Assembly: GCA_023388955.1 (NCBI GenBank)
Contig: JAEWFH010000097.1
Coordinates: forward strand, 1 to 12,901
Origin: Pseudomonadota bacterium
GTDB taxonomy: Bacteria; Pseudomonadota; Gammaproteobacteria; Xanthomonadales; Xanthomonadaceae
DNA: 12,901 bases
Reading direction: 5' to 3'
The position numbers and the translations under genes were made by a program. Below the pieces are notes generated by a model, which was given only the letters and a program-made list of their open reading frames with translations, had not been told where the DNA came from and did no database searches. Below, piece after piece: positions 6,487-12,901 of this stretch (its first letter is position 1; every line of letters begins with the position of its first letter).

Positions 6487-7554
6487 TTACAACCGGCCCG
6501 CTCCCGCGCCCTCCACCAGCGGCCCCAGCTCGGCGAGGACCGAAGTGGCATAGGTCCCCGGCGGCAGGCCGAAGTCCAGCACGAGCACGTCCTCGCCCCG
6601 CCATCTCCACTCCAGGCCCTGCGGCTGCAGGCGCAGCGCGCGGCGCTCCTGCTTCAGGCCCGCCTGCTCAAGGCCGGCGCGCAGCCGCAGCGACTGCGGA
6701 TCGTCCAGCGCCGCCAGCTCCAGCGTCCGCGCCGTGCCCGTGGTCCGCAGCTCGCCCCGGCCCCAGAGCGGGCCGGTGGGATGTACGTCGAAACACTGCA
6801 GGCGCCCGGCCAGTTCCGCGTCCAGCGCCTGTGGCCCGAACACGCTGCGGCTCCCATCCAGCATCCAGACCTCGCCGTCGGGCCGGCCGCTGGCCCAGCT
6901 GCCGTCGCCCACGCGCGCGGCCAGCGCCTGGTTGAACAGCTGCGAGCGCGCGGCGGACAACAGCATCGCCCGCTGCTCGCGCCCGACCCGGCGCCCGGCG
7001 AACATCGCCAGCGCCTTGCCGAGGTTGCCGCCTGCATGGCCAAAACGCTGCACGCCGAAGTAATTGGGCACGCCGGCCGCCGCGATCACCTGCAGGCGTG
7101 CCTCGACCGCACCACGTTCGCCACGCAGCGCGCGCAGCACGAGACTGAAGCGGTTGCCCTGCAGCGCGCCACGGGCGAGCTTGCGGGAATGGCGCGTGGC
7201 GGCAACCACGTGCAGCGACTCCTGCCCTTCCTCCACCTCCAGCCCGGCCAGGTCCGGGTCCGGGCGGCCCGGCAGCCACACGCTGAAGCGCTGGGTGGTC
7301 ACCGCGTGCCGGTCCTTGAGCCCCGCACAGCCCACGTCGCGCTCCTGCACGCCGGCCCATTGCGCGACCAGGCGCACCGCATGCGCGGTATTCATGCCGC
7401 GCTTGGTGACGGTCAACAGCAGGTGCTCGCCGGCGCCGTCGGCCTCGAAGGCCGGCAGCTCGGTGACCTGGAAATCCTCCGCCGCCTCCCGGTAGCGGCC
7501 CTGCAGCACCGGCGCGCCATGCGCCCGCGGCAAGCCGTCGGCGCCGGGGCTCAT
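6487..7554 (-). CDS. truD: tRNA pseudouridine(13) synthase TruD
   Basis: TruD isomerises U13 of tRNA-Glu to pseudouridine. The 355-residue product is the usual size. The signature GLKDRHA at 78-84 holds the catalytic D81, equivalent to D80 in E. coli. Other family blocks are KRGMNTAHAV at 51-60, HSRKLARGALQGNRF at 122-136 and NYFGVQRFGHAGGN at 164-177, and the C-terminal half has the TRUD insertion domain. The ATG at 7554 overlaps the ispF stop in an ATGA, which decides the start over the in-frame codon six residues upstream. It is the last gene of the pyrG-to-truD run. It ends facing the OmpA-like lipoprotein gene with only 7 bp between the stops and no clear terminator. Confidence 0.96.
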   Translation of the reverse strand: MSPGADGLPRAHGAPVLQGRYREAAEDFQVTELPAFEADGAGEHLLLTVTKRGMNTAHAVRLVAQWAGVQERDVGCAGLKDRHAVTTQRFSVWLPGRPDPDLAGLEVEEGQESLHVVAATRHSRKLARGALQGNRFSLVLRALRGERGAVEARLQVIAAAGVPNYFGVQRFGHAGGNLGKALAMFAGRRVGREQRAMLLSAARSQLFNQALAARVGDGSWASGRPDGEVWMLDGSRSVFGPQALDAELAGRLQCFDVHPTGPLWGRGELRTTGTARTLELAALDDPQSLRLRAGLEQAGLKQERRALRLQPQGLEWRWRGEDVLVLDFGLPPGTYATSVLAELGPLVEGAGAGRL

Positions 7555-8030
7555 CCGCGCGCCAACAGGCACACCGCCAACGCGGCGATGCCCTCGCCCC
7601 GGCCGGTGAATCCGAGCTTCTCGCTGGTGGTGGCCTTGACGCTGACCCGGTCGATGTCGACCTGCAGGTCCGCAGCCAGGGCTTCGCGCATGGCCTGCGC
7701 ATGCGGGCCGATCTTCGGGCGCTCGCAGATCACGGTGACGTCCGCGTTGCCGACCCGCCAGCCGTCGCGCGCGGCAAGCTCACGGCAGTGGCGCAGGAAG
7801 GTACGGCTGTCGGCGCCCTCCCAGCGCGGGTCGGACGGCGGGAAGTGCCGGCCGATGTCGCCCAGTGCCAGCGCGCCGAGCATCGCATCGCACAGCGCGT
7901 GGATCGCCACGTCGCCGTCGGAGTGGGCCAGCACGCCGCGCTCGTGCGGTATCCGCACCCCGCCCACGACCACATGGTCGCCGTCCCCGAAGGCATGGAC
8001 GTCGTAGCCCTGCCCGATCCGCATGTCCAT
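7551..8030 (-). CDS. ispF: 2-C-methyl-D-erythritol 2,4-cyclodiphosphate synthase IspF
   Basis: IspF converts CDP-methylerythritol phosphate to methylerythritol cyclodiphosphate in the MEP isoprenoid pathway, releasing CMP. The 159-residue product shows the zinc ligands D10 and H12 in GYDVHAF and H44 in DVAIHAL, the loop HSDGD at 36-40, and the C-terminal motif ATTSEKLGFTGRGEGIAALA near residues 133-152. The start is uncertain by a few codons. A GTG at 8033 would give a 4-nt GTGA overlap with ispD, the ATG at 8030 a 1-nt TGATG overlap, and the ATG at 8024 brings MRIG to the very N terminus as in E. coli. I report 8030. Its stop overlaps truD by four bases. The adjacent ispD supplies the preceding activity but one. 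Confidence 0.96.
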   Translation of the reverse strand: MDMRIGQGYDVHAFGDGDHVVVGGVRIPHERGVLAHSDGDVAIHALCDAMLGALALGDIGRHFPPSDPRWEGADSRTFLRHCRELAARDGWRVGNADVTVICERPKIGPHAQAMREALAADLQVDIDRVSVKATTSEKLGFTGRGEGIAALAVCLLARG

Positions 8031-8722
8031 CACTTGCTCCGTGAAACCAGGAATTCCGCCAGCACCAGGTCGGCCGGCGTGGTGACCTTGAGGTTGTCCT
8101 CGCGACCCTCGACCAGCCGCGGCCGGGCGCCGCTGCGCTCCATCGCCATGGCCTCGTCGGTGACCTGCACGCCGTCGGTGCGGGCCTGCTCCAGCGCGCG
8201 CCGCAACGCACCGAGCCGGAACGCCTGCGGGGTGAGGGCACGCCAGAGCCGCTCACGCGGCTCGGTCGCCTCGATGGTGGCCCCGGCGCCGGCGCGCTTG
8301 AGGGTGTCGCGCAACGGTGCGGCGAGGATCGCGCCGTCGCGATGGGAGTCCGCGGCCTCCAGCAGCCGGGCCAGGTCGGCCGGGGCCAGGTTGGGCCTGG
8401 CGGCGTCGTGCACCAGCACCAGCGTCGCCCCGTCCGCAGCCGGGATCGCGCGCAGTCCCGCCAACACCGAGTCGGCGCGCTCGCCCCCTCCGATGCAGCG
8501 CAGCACCGGCTTGCCGGCCAGCGCCTGCCAGCCCGGCCACAACTCGTCGCCGGAGGCCAGCACCACCACGACCCCCGCCACGCGCGGATGTGCAAGCACC
8601 GCCTCCAGGGCGTGCTGGATGACCGGCTTGCCGGCCAGGTCCAGGTACTGCTTGGGGGTGTCGCCGCCAAAGCGCGTGCCCTTGCCGGCGGCCGGCACCA
8701 CGGCCCACACCGGGGTGCTCAC
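8030..8722 (-). CDS. ispD: 2-C-methyl-D-erythritol 4-phosphate cytidylyltransferase IspD
   Basis: IspD joins CTP and methylerythritol phosphate to give CDP-methylerythritol and pyrophosphate in the MEP pathway. The 230-residue product has the nucleotide-binding loop PAAGKGTRFGG at 10-20 with R17, followed by K24 in TPKQYL, as in the E. coli enzyme. Further conserved blocks are GGGERADSV at 78-86, LVHDAARP at 103-110, TDEAMAME at 188-195 and the C-terminal NLKVTTPADL at 210-219. It starts at a GTG whose bases form a 4-nt GTGA overlap with the ftsB stop, so translation is probably coupled to ftsB. Its stop overlaps the ispF start. The CTP it uses is made by PyrG, encoded at the head of the same gene run; that link is inference only. 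Confidence 0.96.
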   Translation of the reverse strand: MSTPVWAVVPAAGKGTRFGGDTPKQYLDLAGKPVIQHALEAVLAHPRVAGVVVVLASGDELWPGWQALAGKPVLRCIGGGERADSVLAGLRAIPAADGATLVLVHDAARPNLAPADLARLLEAADSHRDGAILAAPLRDTLKRAGAGATIEATEPRERLWRALTPQAFRLGALRRALEQARTDGVQVTDEAMAMERSGARPRLVEGREDNLKVTTPADLVLAEFLVSRSK

Positions 8723-9030
8723 TCGACCGGTTCCGGGGCCGGCCGGGGGGCGTTCTCGATCACCCGGTAGAACGTCTCCCCCGGGCGGATCATGCCCAGC
8801 TCGCTGCGCGCACGCTCTTCCACCGCGGCCTCGCCGGACTTGAGGTCCTCGACCTCGGCGGCCAGCGCGTCGTTGCGCTGCTGCAGGCCCTCGTTCTCGC
8901 GCCGCTGGGCCTCGACCTGCTCCTCCAGCGACTCCACCGAGGGGCGCCCGCCCTCGCCGGACCAGAGCCGGAGCTGCAGCAACGCCAGGATGGCGGCCAG
9001 CAGCAGCACCAGGACCCCGGTCCAGCGCAC
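8719..9030 (-). CDS. ftsB: Cell division protein FtsB
   Basis: FtsB is a small bitopic inner-membrane protein that forms the FtsQ-FtsB-FtsL divisome complex and helps activate septal peptidoglycan synthesis. The 103-residue product has a single N-terminal membrane segment at about 4-22, then a heptad-like charged coiled coil at about 31-70. The family's C-terminal block ERARSELGMIRPGETFYRVIE spans 72-92. The final dozen residues are Pro/Glu-rich. It starts at GTG, with a GAGG-containing site that overlaps the eno stop 10 bp upstream. Placement directly after eno and before ispD is standard in gammaproteobacteria (eno-ftsB-ispD-ispF). Its stop overlaps the ispD GTG by four bases. Confidence 0.95.
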   Translation of the reverse strand: MRWTGVLVLLLAAILALLQLRLWSGEGGRPSVESLEEQVEAQRRENEGLQQRNDALAAEVEDLKSGEAAVEERARSELGMIRPGETFYRVIENAPRPAPEPVE

Positions 9031-9040
9031 GGGCGTAGCC

Positions 9041-10333
9041 TCAGCGGCGCAGCGAAGTGAAGGCCGCCCGGCCGGCGTACCTTGCGGCGCTGCCCAGCTG
9101 CTCCTCGATCCGCAGCAACTGGTTGTACTTGGCCACCCGGTCGCTGCGGCACAACGAGCCGGTCTTGATCTGGGTGGCAGTGGTGGCCACGGCGATGTCG
9201 GCGATGGTGGTGTCCTCGGTCTCGCCGGAACGGTGCGAGACCACTGCCGCGTACCCGGCGCGCTCGGCCATGGCGATCGCTTCCAGGGTCTCGGTCAGGG
9301 TGCCTACCTGGTTGACCTTGATCAGGATCGCGTTGCCCAGGCCATCCTCGATGCCCTCGGCGAAGATCTGCGGATTGGTGACGAACAGGTCGTCGCCCAC
9401 CAGCTGGACCTTGCCGCCCAGGCGCGCGGTCAGCAGCTTCCAGCCCTCGCGGTCGCCCTCGTCCATGCCGTCCTCAATGGTGATGATCGGGTACTGGTCG
9501 CACCAGCCGGCCAGGAAGTCGGTGAACTGCTCGGCGGTCAGGCGCTTGCCCTCGCCGGTGAGGTGGTACTTGCCGTTGTCATAGAACTCGCTGGAGGCCA
9601 CGTCCAGGCCCAGCAGCACGTCCTCGCCGGCGTGGTAGCCGGCCTTGCCGATGGCCTCGAGGATGGTTTCCAGCGCTTCCTCGTTGCTGCGCAGGTCGGG
9701 GGCGAAGCCGCCCTCGTCGCCCACCGCGGTGGAAAGGCCGCGGCCGCGCAGCACGGACTTGAGTGCGTGGAAGATCTCGGTTCCGGCGCGCAGGCTCTCG
9801 GAGAAGCTGTCGAAGCCCACCGGCAGCACCATGAACTCCTGCAGGTCGACGTTGTTGTCGGCATGCGCACCGCCGTTGACGATGTTCATCATCGGCACCG
9901 GCAGCACCGGCGCCGCGCCAGTGGCATCCGCCAGGTGGCGCCACAGTGGCTGCTTCTTCGACATGGCCATCGCGTGGGCGTTGGCCATCGACACGCCCAG
10001 CAGCGCGTTGGCGCCCAGCCTGCCCTTGTTCTCGGTGCCGTCCAGGTCGATCAGGCGATGGTCGAGCCCGGCCTGGTCGGCCGCGTCCATCCCGGTGATC
10101 GCCTGGGCGATGGTGGTGTTGACGTTCTCCACCGCCTGGCGCACACCCTTGCCCAGGTAGCGGGTCTTGTCGCCATCGCGAAGCTCCACCGCCTCGCGCG
10201 AACCGGTCGAGGCACCCGAGGGCACCATCGCGCGGCCGAAGCTGCCGTCGGCCAGGGTCACCTCGGCCTCGAGCGTGGGATTGCCGCGGCTGTCGAGGAT
10301 CTCGCGGGCGTGGACTTTCGCAATCGTGGTCAT
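9041..10333 (-). CDS. eno: Enolase (phosphopyruvate hydratase)
   Basis: Enolase interconverts 2-phosphoglycerate and phosphoenolpyruvate; in many Gammaproteobacteria it is also part of the RNA degradosome. The 430-residue product is full length. The opening IAKVHAREILDSRGNPT at 4-20 and loop VPSGASTGS at 37-45 are diagnostic. The Mg ligands D244, E287 and D314 are present in LGLDVASSEF, ITIEDGM and LVGDDLFVTN. The catalytic pair is E207 in GDEGGFAP and K339 in the signature ILIKVNQVGT, followed by SHRSGETED near 366-374. The start is the canonical ATG 41 bp after the kdsA stop. This is the longest internal gap of the run, so an extra promoter for eno there is possible, but I see no convincing one. 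Confidence 0.98.
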   Translation of the reverse strand: MTTIAKVHAREILDSRGNPTLEAEVTLADGSFGRAMVPSGASTGSREAVELRDGDKTRYLGKGVRQAVENVNTTIAQAITGMDAADQAGLDHRLIDLDGTENKGRLGANALLGVSMANAHAMAMSKKQPLWRHLADATGAAPVLPVPMMNIVNGGAHADNNVDLQEFMVLPVGFDSFSESLRAGTEIFHALKSVLRGRGLSTAVGDEGGFAPDLRSNEEALETILEAIGKAGYHAGEDVLLGLDVASSEFYDNGKYHLTGEGKRLTAEQFTDFLAGWCDQYPIITIEDGMDEGDREGWKLLTARLGGKVQLVGDDLFVTNPQIFAEGIEDGLGNAILIKVNQVGTLTETLEAIAMAERAGYAAVVSHRSGETEDTTIADIAVATTATQIKTGSLCRSDRVAKYNQLLRIEEQLGSAARYAGRAAFTSLRR

Positions 10334-10374
10334 GTCGTCTCTATGAAGGATTGAACGGAAGGCAGGGCCGGTGC

Positions 10375-11208
10375 TCAGGCGTCCGATTCCAGGAAACCAT
10401 TGCGCTTGGTGACCGCGTCAATGGCCATGAGGGTCTCCAGCAGGGCGCGCATCTTGCCCAGCGGCCAGGCATTGGGGCCGTCGGATAGGGCCTTGTCCGG
10501 GTCCGGGTGGGTTTCCATGAAGATGCCGGCGATGCCGACCGCCATCGCCGCGCGCGAGAGCACCGGAACGAACTCACGCTGGCCGCCGGACTTGCCGCCG
10601 GCGCCACCAGGCAGCTGCACGCTGTGGGTGGCGTCGAACACCACCGGGCAGCCGGTGTCGCGCATCACCGCCAGCGAGCGCATGTCGCTGACCAGGTTGT
10701 TGTAGCCGAAGCTGGCGCCGCGCTCGCAGACCATGATGTCGCGGTTGCCGGTGGCCAGTGCCTTGTCGGCCACATGCTTCATCTCCCACGGCGACAGGAA
10801 CTGGCCCTTCTTGATGTTCACCGGCTTGCCGGCACTGGCGACCTTCTGGATGAAGTCGGTCTGCCGGCACAGGAAGGCCGGGGTCTGCAGCACGTCGACG
10901 ACGGCGGCGACCTCGTCCATCGGGGTGTATTCATGCACGTCGGTCAGCACCGGCACGCCGACCTGGCGCTTGACCTCCTCCAGCACCTTCAGCCCCTCCT
11001 CCATGCCCGGGCCGCGGAAGCCGGAGATCGAGGTCCGGTTGGCCTTGTCGAAGCTGGACTTGAAGATGAATGGAATGCCCAGCGCGGAGGTGATCTCCTT
11101 GAGCTTTCCGGCGGTGTCGAGCTGCAGCTGCATCGACTCGATCACGCAGGGACCGGCGATCAGGAAGAACGGCTGGTCCAGGCCAACCTCGAAACCACAC
11201 AGCTTCAT
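10375..11208 (-). CDS. kdsA: 3-deoxy-8-phosphooctulonate synthase KdsA, apparently metal-dependent class
   Basis: KdsA condenses phosphoenolpyruvate with arabinose 5-phosphate to make KDO 8-phosphate for the lipopolysaccharide inner core. The 277-residue product has the family segments KSSFDKANRTS at 50-60, RGPGMEEGL at 65-73, GERGASFGYNN-like CERGASFGYNN at 161-171, and DATHSVQLPGGAGGKSGG at 192-209. The residue that is Asn26 in the metal-independent E. coli enzyme is Cys21 here (GPCVIES). The other metal ligands of the Aquifex aeolicus enzyme also line up: H195, E232 and D243, all with the same +10 offset. This points to the metal-requiring class. The ATG overlaps the pyrG stop by four bases (ATGA). 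The enzyme is cytoplasmic. Confidence 0.97.
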   Translation of the reverse strand: MKLCGFEVGLDQPFFLIAGPCVIESMQLQLDTAGKLKEITSALGIPFIFKSSFDKANRTSISGFRGPGMEEGLKVLEEVKRQVGVPVLTDVHEYTPMDEVAAVVDVLQTPAFLCRQTDFIQKVASAGKPVNIKKGQFLSPWEMKHVADKALATGNRDIMVCERGASFGYNNLVSDMRSLAVMRDTGCPVVFDATHSVQLPGGAGGKSGGQREFVPVLSRAAMAVGIAGIFMETHPDPDKALSDGPNAWPLGKMRALLETLMAIDAVTKRNGFLESDA

Positions 11209-12869
11209 GCGTCCACCTCCTCGGTGACGTTCCCCGCGTGCGCGGCCTTGTATTCGCGGGCCGCCTTGATGAAGCCGACGAACAGCGGATGGCCGTCGCG
11301 CGGGGTGGACAGGAATTCGGGGTGCGCCTGGCAGGCCAGGAACCAGGGGTGCCGGTCGCGCGGCAGCTCGACCATTTCCACCAGCAGGTCGTCCATCGAC
11401 TTGGCGCTGATCACCAGGCCGGCGTCCTCGAGCTGGGCACGGTAGCGGTTGTTGAATTCGTAGCGGTGGCGGTGGCGCTCGCCGACCACGTCGCGGCCAT
11501 ACAGCTCGTGGGCCAGCGTACCCGGCTTGAGCCGCTGCTCCTGCAGGCCCAGGCGCATGGTACCGCCCAGGTCGGAGTCCTCGCTGCGGCGCTCGAGCTC
11601 GCCGGAGGCGGTGCGCCATTCGGTGATCAGGCCGATCACCGGGTGCGGGGTGGCCTTGTCGTTCTCGGTGCTGTTGGCACCCTCCAGGCCGGCCACGTTG
11701 CGCGCGTAGTCGATCACCGCCGCCTGCATGCCGTAGCAGATGCCGAAGTACGGGATGCCTTCCTCGCGCGCATGGCGTGAGCTGAACACCTTGCCCTCGA
11801 AGCCGCGATCGCCGAAGCCGCCAGGCACCAGGATGCCGTGCACCCCTTCCAGCAGGTCGGCACCGTTCTTCTCGACGTCGCTCGACTCCAGCCAGCGCAG
11901 CCTGACCCGGGTGCGCTGGCGCAACCCGCCGTGCTTGAGCGCTTCGGCGACCGACTTGTAGGCGTCCTGGTAGTCGACGTACTTGCCGACGATGGCGATG
12001 GTCACCTCGTCGTCCGGGTTCTGGGTCGCGTCGACGACCGCGTCCCATTCCGACAGGTCCACCGGGCCGGCATTCAGGCGCAGGCGCTCGATGACCAGGT
12101 CGTCCAGGCCCTGCTCGTGGAAGCGGGCCGGCATCTTGTAGATGTTGTCCAGGTCGACGGCGGACACCACCGCGCGCTCGGAGACGTTGGTGAACAGCGC
12201 GATCTTGCGGCGCTCGTTGTCCGGCAGCGGCTGCTCGGAACGGCAGACGAGGATGTCGGGCTGGATGCCGATCGAGCGCAGCTCCTTGACCGAGTGCTGG
12301 GTCGGCTTGGTCTTGAGCTCGCCGGCGGCGGCGATCCACGGCACCAGGGTCAGGTGCATGAAGATCGCCTTGTCCGGGCCGCGCTCGGTGCGGATCTGGC
12401 GGATCGCCTCCAGGAACGGCAGCGACTCGATGTCGCCCACGGTGCCGCCGATCTCCACCAGGCCGACGTCGAAGCCCTCGGTGGCCTCGAAGATGCCGCG
12501 CTTGATCTCGTCGGTGATGTGCGGGATCACCTGCACGGTGCCGCCCAGGTAGTCGCCGCGGCGCTCCTTGCGGATCACGTTCTCGTAGATGCGCCCGGTG
12601 GTGATGGAGTTCTTGCGGCCCAGGCGGGTGCGCACGTAGCGCTCGTAGTGGCCCAGGTCGAGGTCGGTCTCCGCGCCGTCGTCGGTGACGTACACCTCGC
12701 CGTGCTGGAACGGGCTCATGGTGCCCGGGTCGACGTTGATGTACGGGTCGAGCTTCATCATCGTCACGCGCAGGCCGCGCGATTCGAGGATGGCCGCCAA
12801 CGAGGCCGCCGCGATGCCCTTGCCAAGCGAGGACACCACGCCGCCGGTGACGAAGATCAGGGGAGTCAT
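11205..12869 (-). CDS. pyrG: CTP synthase (glutamine-hydrolysing) PyrG
   Basis: PyrG aminates UTP to CTP using ATP and ammonia from glutamine. The 554-residue product is complete. The N-terminal synthase domain (about 1-270) has the ATP loop GGVVSSLGKG at 9-18, KLDPYINVDPGTMSPFQHGE at 39-58, and the Mg ligands D72 and E140. The C-terminal class I glutamine amidotransferase domain (about 290-545) has the oxyanion segment VPGGFGDRG at 348-356, nucleophile C378 in GICYGMQ, and H516/E518 in QAHPEF. Most relatives have Leu where Tyr379 follows the nucleophile. It heads the minus-strand run to truD and overlaps kdsA by four bases. A TAAACT at 12900 to 12895 on the minus strand may be its -10, but the window ends there. 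CTP is also used for CMP-KDO and by IspD, a loose functional link to its neighbours. Confidence 0.98.
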   Translation of the reverse strand: MTPLIFVTGGVVSSLGKGIAAASLAAILESRGLRVTMMKLDPYINVDPGTMSPFQHGEVYVTDDGAETDLDLGHYERYVRTRLGRKNSITTGRIYENVIRKERRGDYLGGTVQVIPHITDEIKRGIFEATEGFDVGLVEIGGTVGDIESLPFLEAIRQIRTERGPDKAIFMHLTLVPWIAAAGELKTKPTQHSVKELRSIGIQPDILVCRSEQPLPDNERRKIALFTNVSERAVVSAVDLDNIYKMPARFHEQGLDDLVIERLRLNAGPVDLSEWDAVVDATQNPDDEVTIAIVGKYVDYQDAYKSVAEALKHGGLRQRTRVRLRWLESSDVEKNGADLLEGVHGILVPGGFGDRGFEGKVFSSRHAREEGIPYFGICYGMQAAVIDYARNVAGLEGANSTENDKATPHPVIGLITEWRTASGELERRSEDSDLGGTMRLGLQEQRLKPGTLAHELYGRDVVGERHRHRYEFNNRYRAQLEDAGLVISAKSMDDLLVEMVELPRDRHPWFLACQAHPEFLSTPRDGHPLFVGFIKAAREYKAAHAGNVTEEVDA

Positions 12870-12901
12870 GGTCTAGCTGCCGCTGGAAAGCCGTAGTTTA
12901 C

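Noticed and set aside
6462..6495. CCGGT...ACCGG dyad at the ompA/truD junction as a terminator
   Set aside because: The stem is only 5 bp with a long loop and no T-run on either strand.
8792..10354. A 520-codon open frame on the plus strand opposite ftsB and eno
   Set aside because: Enolase and FtsB are certain on the other strand. The frame shows no domain and has shadow composition.
10507..12896. Long plus-strand open frames opposite kdsA and pyrG
   Set aside because: They are antisense to intact kdsA and pyrG, with no recognisable protein features or ribosome-binding sites.

Overview
This window is a compact, very GC-rich stretch of a bacterial chromosome. It holds seventeen protein genes and no RNA genes, mobile elements or CRISPR arrays that I can see. 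Gene content and order point to the Xanthomonadaceae/Lysobacteraceae branch of the Gammaproteobacteria (Lysobacter, Luteimonas, Pseudoxanthomonas, Stenotrophomonas or Xanthomonas relatives). The signs are high GC, a pyrG-kdsA-eno-ftsB-ispD-ispF-truD run, surE-pcm followed by nlpD, and an rlmE-ftsH pair divergent from yhbY. The family assignment is an inference from proteins and order; the sequence contains no 16S gene to confirm it.

Layout, left to right. (1) Positions 1-1477, minus strand: the N-terminal 272 codons of ftsH (cut by the window edge) preceded by rlmE. (2) 1550-2236, plus strand: yhbY and an Mth938/DUF498-like gene, divergent from rlmE across a 72-bp gap. (3) 2240-5178, minus strand: surE, pcm, an ExoD-family membrane protein and nlpD, read in that order and nearly all translationally coupled. 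(4) 5365-6479, plus strand: an Smr-domain gene and an OmpA-like lipoprotein, divergent from surE across a 186-bp gap that is the longest gene-free stretch here. (5) 6487-12869, minus strand: pyrG, kdsA, eno, ftsB, ispD, ispF and truD, a tight run in which most junctions are 4-nt or 1-nt overlaps.

Functionally the window is housekeeping. It covers CTP synthesis, KDO for lipopolysaccharide, glycolysis, the divisome (FtsB), two MEP isoprenoid steps (IspD, IspF), RNA modification (TruD on tRNA, RlmE on 23S rRNA), 50S assembly (YhbY), ribosome rescue (Smr), protein repair (Pcm), nucleotide salvage (SurE), membrane proteolysis (FtsH) and envelope maintenance (NlpD, OmpA lipoprotein). Several genes serve the envelope: KDO feeds lipid A-core, isoprenoids feed undecaprenyl phosphate, and FtsB and NlpD act in division and septal splitting.

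I do not see a clear undescribed system. The points most worth a second look are: a KDO8P synthase with the cysteine of the metal-dependent class; an NlpD whose LytM metal site is degenerate; the absence of rpoS next to nlpD; a plus-strand smr-ompA pair sitting between truD and surE; and an intergenic region upstream of surE dense in dyads and hairpins. The sharp alternation of strands with 3-bp and 7-bp convergent junctions and no recognisable terminators is also notable.
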